The notes under the pieces: model-generated
Told to the model about the DNA's origin: nothing
The model's input: only the letters and a program-made list of their open reading frames with translations
Database searches by the model: none
NCBI GenBank assembly: GCA_964196155.1
Contig: CAXMRP010000170.1
Coordinates: 1 to 23,457, forward strand
Source of the DNA: CAXMRP01 sp964196155
Lineage (GTDB): Bacteria > Pseudomonadota > Alphaproteobacteria > Rhizobiales > Afifellaceae
Reading direction: 5' to 3'
DNA: 23,457 nucleotides
Program-made: the position numbers and the translations under genes
In this document: in pieces, positions 21,286-23,457 of the stretch
Layout: every line of letters starts with the position of its first letter
How positions within the stretch are numbered: position 1 is the first letter of the stretch

Positions 21286-22287
21286 CTAGAAATCGAAGTT
21301 GATCATCTTGCGCATGACCAGAACGCCCATGAGCATCCACATGCCCGAAGCCAGCAAAACCAGGTTTCCGGTCGAGGTTTCAAATAGGCGCATTATGTAT
21401 CCGGGTGTGGAGAAGTAAACGAGAACGGTAACGACCACCGGCAATGCGGCAATGATGCCGGCTGACGACTTCGCCTCCGATGACATGGCCCTGATCTTGG
21501 CTTCCATCATTTTGCGATCGCGCAGCACCTTGGACAGATTGCCCAGTACTTCGGAAAGAGAACCACCGGACCGGGACTGGATGGCGACAACGATGGCGAA
21601 AAAATTTGCCTCAGCCAGAGGAATTCGCTCAACCAGGCGGGTGACGGCATCACCCATGGGCAGGCCAAGGGCCTGGTCTTCGATGATTTCGCGAAACTCG
21701 CTGCGAACCGGTTCCTGACTGTCGGAGGCGATCACCTTCATACAGTCGATCAACGGCAAGCCGGCCTTGACACCACGGACGATGACATCGACGGCGTTGG
21801 GAAATTCTTTGAGGAATTTCTTGAACTGGGACTTACGCTTTTGAGACACATACATGTGCGGCAACAACAGGCCGCCAGCTAGCGCAAACCCGCAGGCCGG
21901 CAACAACTTTGCACCTCCGCCGAAAATTGACGCGGCGAAAGAGAATACGCCCGCAAAAACACATACCGCAAAATAGGTATTTTTCGACCAGGACAAACCG
22001 GCCTGGCGCATGCGCATGGTCAGCGACGGCTTGGCCGTCTTGTTGACGCGCAGCTTTTGCTGCTCCTCGATTTCCTTGATCGTGTCCTCGACGCTGCGTT
22101 TGCGGCGATTTTCGTCGGCATGGGCTTTCCGGTCACCCGGATTGCGCGACATGGTGACCTGATTAAGGCGTTTTTCCGATTTGCGAGACCCTATGATCGA
22201 CGGTAAAAATATCGTCAATCCGACTGCACCGACCGTCAGAACGATCAGTAAAAGTATAGCGATTTGAACCGCTTGCGGTGAATTCAT
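21286..22287 (-). CDS. tadB: Tad pilus inner-membrane assembly protein TadB
   Basis: The 333-aa paralogue of TadC starts at MNSPQAVQ (ATG 22287); an in-frame GTG at 22305 would add 6 residues. TM1 is at about 7-29 (ILLLIVLTVGAVGLTIFL), then a charged linker (about 35-85), hydrophobic stretches at about 101-115 and 122-144, and the T2SSF domain (about 150-275) with FPNAVDVIVRGVKAGLPL and the SRSGGSLSEVLGNLS signature. A pair of C-terminal TMs follows. It forms the Flp pilus platform with TadC and works with the ATPase TadA encoded just upstream. Confidence 0.93.
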   Translation of the reverse strand: MNSPQAVQIAILLLIVLTVGAVGLTIFLPSIIGSRKSEKRLNQVTMSRNPGDRKAHADENRRKRSVEDTIKEIEEQQKLRVNKTAKPSLTMRMRQAGLSWSKNTYFAVCVFAGVFSFAASIFGGGAKLLPACGFALAGGLLLPHMYVSQKRKSQFKKFLKEFPNAVDVIVRGVKAGLPLIDCMKVIASDSQEPVRSEFREIIEDQALGLPMGDAVTRLVERIPLAEANFFAIVVAIQSRSGGSLSEVLGNLSKVLRDRKMMEAKIRAMSSEAKSSAGIIAALPVVVTVLVYFSTPGYIMRLFETSTGNLVLLASGMWMLMGVLVMRKMINFDF

Positions 22288-22378
22288 CGTACTGTCCGGC
22301 TCCACTGGCGCATCATGCTACGGGCTTTGATATCGCCCCTTCGATAGTACTGAACGCTGTTTGCGTCCTTTGATTTTG

Positions 22379-22399
22379 CCGGGCACCGACGGCGCCCGG
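22379..22399 (-). terminator. Hairpin in the tadA-tadB gap
   Basis: CCGGGC and GCCCGG form a 6-bp GC stem with a 9-nt loop, immediately after the tadA stop within the 117-nt gap before tadB. No U-run follows. It may be a weak attenuator or processing/stability element that sets the ratio of ATPase to platform proteins, as inference. Confidence 0.3.
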
Positions 22400-22404
22400 T
22401 ATTC

Positions 22405-23457
22405 CTAATTCTGCAATGGCTCTTCGACCTCGGCGGAATCGAGCGCCGCGGCCAAACGCTGTTCTTCGTTGAAGTACCGGGCCCGGTCCCAAAATGCCGG
22501 GCGACCGATGCCGGTTGAGCGGTGGCGGCCAACAACATTGCCGGAAGCATCTTCACCGGTCATCTCGTAGAGGAACAGATCCTGGGTGATGATGACATCA
22601 CCTTCCATACCCAACACTTCCGTGATGTGGGTGATCCGACGTGAACCATCGCGAAGGCGGGTTGCCTGGACAATCACATCAATCGAAGAGCAGATCATTT
22701 CGCGGATCGTGCGCGAGGGAAGCGAATAACCGCCCATGGTAATCATCGATTCAATACGGGACATGGCTTCGCGCGGCGAGTTGGCGTGAAGTGTGCCCAT
22801 GGAACCGTCATGGCCGGTGTTCATGGCCTGAAGCAGATCGAACGCCTCGGGGCCACGCACTTCGCCGACGACAATCCGCTCAGGGCGCATGCGCAGACAG
22901 TTCTTGACCAGATCGCGCATGGTCACCTCGCCTTCGCCTTCCAAATTGGGCGGGCGGGTTTCCAGGCGAACAACGTGCGGCTGTTGGAGCTGCAGTTCGG
23001 CGGCGTCTTCGCAGGTCACGATCCGCTCATCGGCATCGATATACCGGGTGAGACAGTTGAGCAGGGTCGTTTTGCCGGAACCTGTACCACCGGAGATCAG
23101 CACGTTACAGCGAACCCGGCCGATAATCTGAAGAATGGTGGACCCTTCCGGCGTCACGGAACCAAAACTGACAAGCTGATCGAGAGTAAGCTTGTCCTTC
23201 TTGAACTTACGAATGGTGAGGCACGGGCCGTCGATAGCCAACGGCGGGGCGATGACGTTGACACGAGAACCATCGGGCAAGCGGGCGTCGCAGATCGGAC
23301 TTGAATCATCGACGCGACGGCCGACCTGACTGACGATCCGTTGACAGATATTCAGAAGCTGTCCGTTGTCACGAAAGCGAACATCGGTTTCCTGCACCTT
23401 GCCGTTCACTTCGATGAAGGTCATATCGGCGCCGTTGACCATGACATCAGAGATATC
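22405..23457 (-). CDS. tadA: Tad/Cpa pilus assembly ATPase TadA (CpaF), 5' end outside the window
   Basis: This VirB11/PulE-type secretion ATPase powers Flp pilus extension. 350 codons are visible; the frame stays open across the right edge with DISDVMVNG, the typical entry into the CpaF N-terminal domain, so the real start lies farther upstream. Motifs in order: DARLPDGSRVN, Walker A SGGTGSGKTT, an Asp box (CEDAAELQ), Walker B with IVVGEVRGPEA and the His box region GSMGTLHANS. It precedes tadB and tadC on the same strand, separated from tadB by 117 nt containing a hairpin. The C-terminal tail is Glu-rich. Confidence 0.95.
   Translation of the reverse strand, partial: DISDVMVNGADMTFIEVNGKVQETDVRFRDNGQLLNICQRIVSQVGRRVDDSSPICDARLPDGSRVNVIAPPLAIDGPCLTIRKFKKDKLTLDQLVSFGSVTPEGSTILQIIGRVRCNVLISGGTGSGKTTLLNCLTRYIDADERIVTCEDAAELQLQQPHVVRLETRPPNLEGEGEVTMRDLVKNCLRMRPERIVVGEVRGPEAFDLLQAMNTGHDGSMGTLHANSPREAMSRIESMITMGGYSLPSRTIREMICSSIDVIVQATRLRDGSRRITHITEVLGMEGDVIITQDLFLYEMTGEDASGNVVGRHRSTGIGRPAFWDRARYFNEEQRLAAALDSAEVEEPLQN

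Overview
This is a 23.5 kb stretch of bacterial chromosome that looks alphaproteobacterial, probably Rhodospirillales-like. The evidence is GC-rich coding sequence, the block rpmH-rnpA-yidC-engB-argB, the blocks dnaX-ybaB-recR and def-fmt-truA with rmuC divergent, a short SRP RNA without an Alu domain, a YidC with Lys in place of the usual TM2 Arg, and a Tad/Cpa pilus cluster. The placement is by inspection only.

Layout. (1) 1-532: mobile-DNA debris. The first codons of a probable IS3-type OrfA run off the left edge on the minus strand, followed by a truncated IS5-type transposase and a short non-coding stretch with helically phased TTGGA motifs. These abut the 3' end of a tRNA-Arg(ACG) gene (533-609, minus), a typical integration boundary. 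(2) 793-6284, minus strand: a likely four-gene operon in the order VTT/TVP38 membrane protein, flavin disulfide-oxidoreductase-like protein, TPR-sulfotransferase, orphan sensor histidine kinase. (3) 6285-6720: divergent control region with a good sigma70-type promoter for rpmH. (4) 6721-10878, plus strand: rpmH (44 aa), rnpA (GTG start), yidC, engB and argB, covering ribosome, tRNA processing, membrane insertion, ribosome assembly GTPase and arginine synthesis. A VOC-fold protein overlaps argB by 4 nt, then come a glutathione S-transferase and a HAD pyrimidine 5'-nucleotidase. (5) 12965-13060, minus strand: the SRP RNA gene (ffs), with a promoter that diverges from dnaX. (6) 13160-16115, plus strand: dnaX, ybaB, recR. 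(7) 16116-16495: convergent gap with a small putative exported basic protein. (8) rmuC (minus) divergent from def-fmt-truA (plus). (9) 20253 to the right edge, minus strand: tadA/cpaF (5' end outside the window), tadB and tadC, convergent with truA across a 9-bp hairpin.

Most of the window is conserved housekeeping. I found no defence system, CRISPR array, prophage or biosynthetic cluster, and nothing I would call a new system with confidence. The most interesting places are the four-gene VTT/flavoprotein/sulfotransferase/kinase operon, the tRNA-Arg junction with two IS remnants, the cysteine-poor zinc module of DnaX, the apparent leaderless promoters of dnaX and the nucleotidase gene, and the absence of dapD/dapE and yidD from a neighbourhood where relatives usually carry them.
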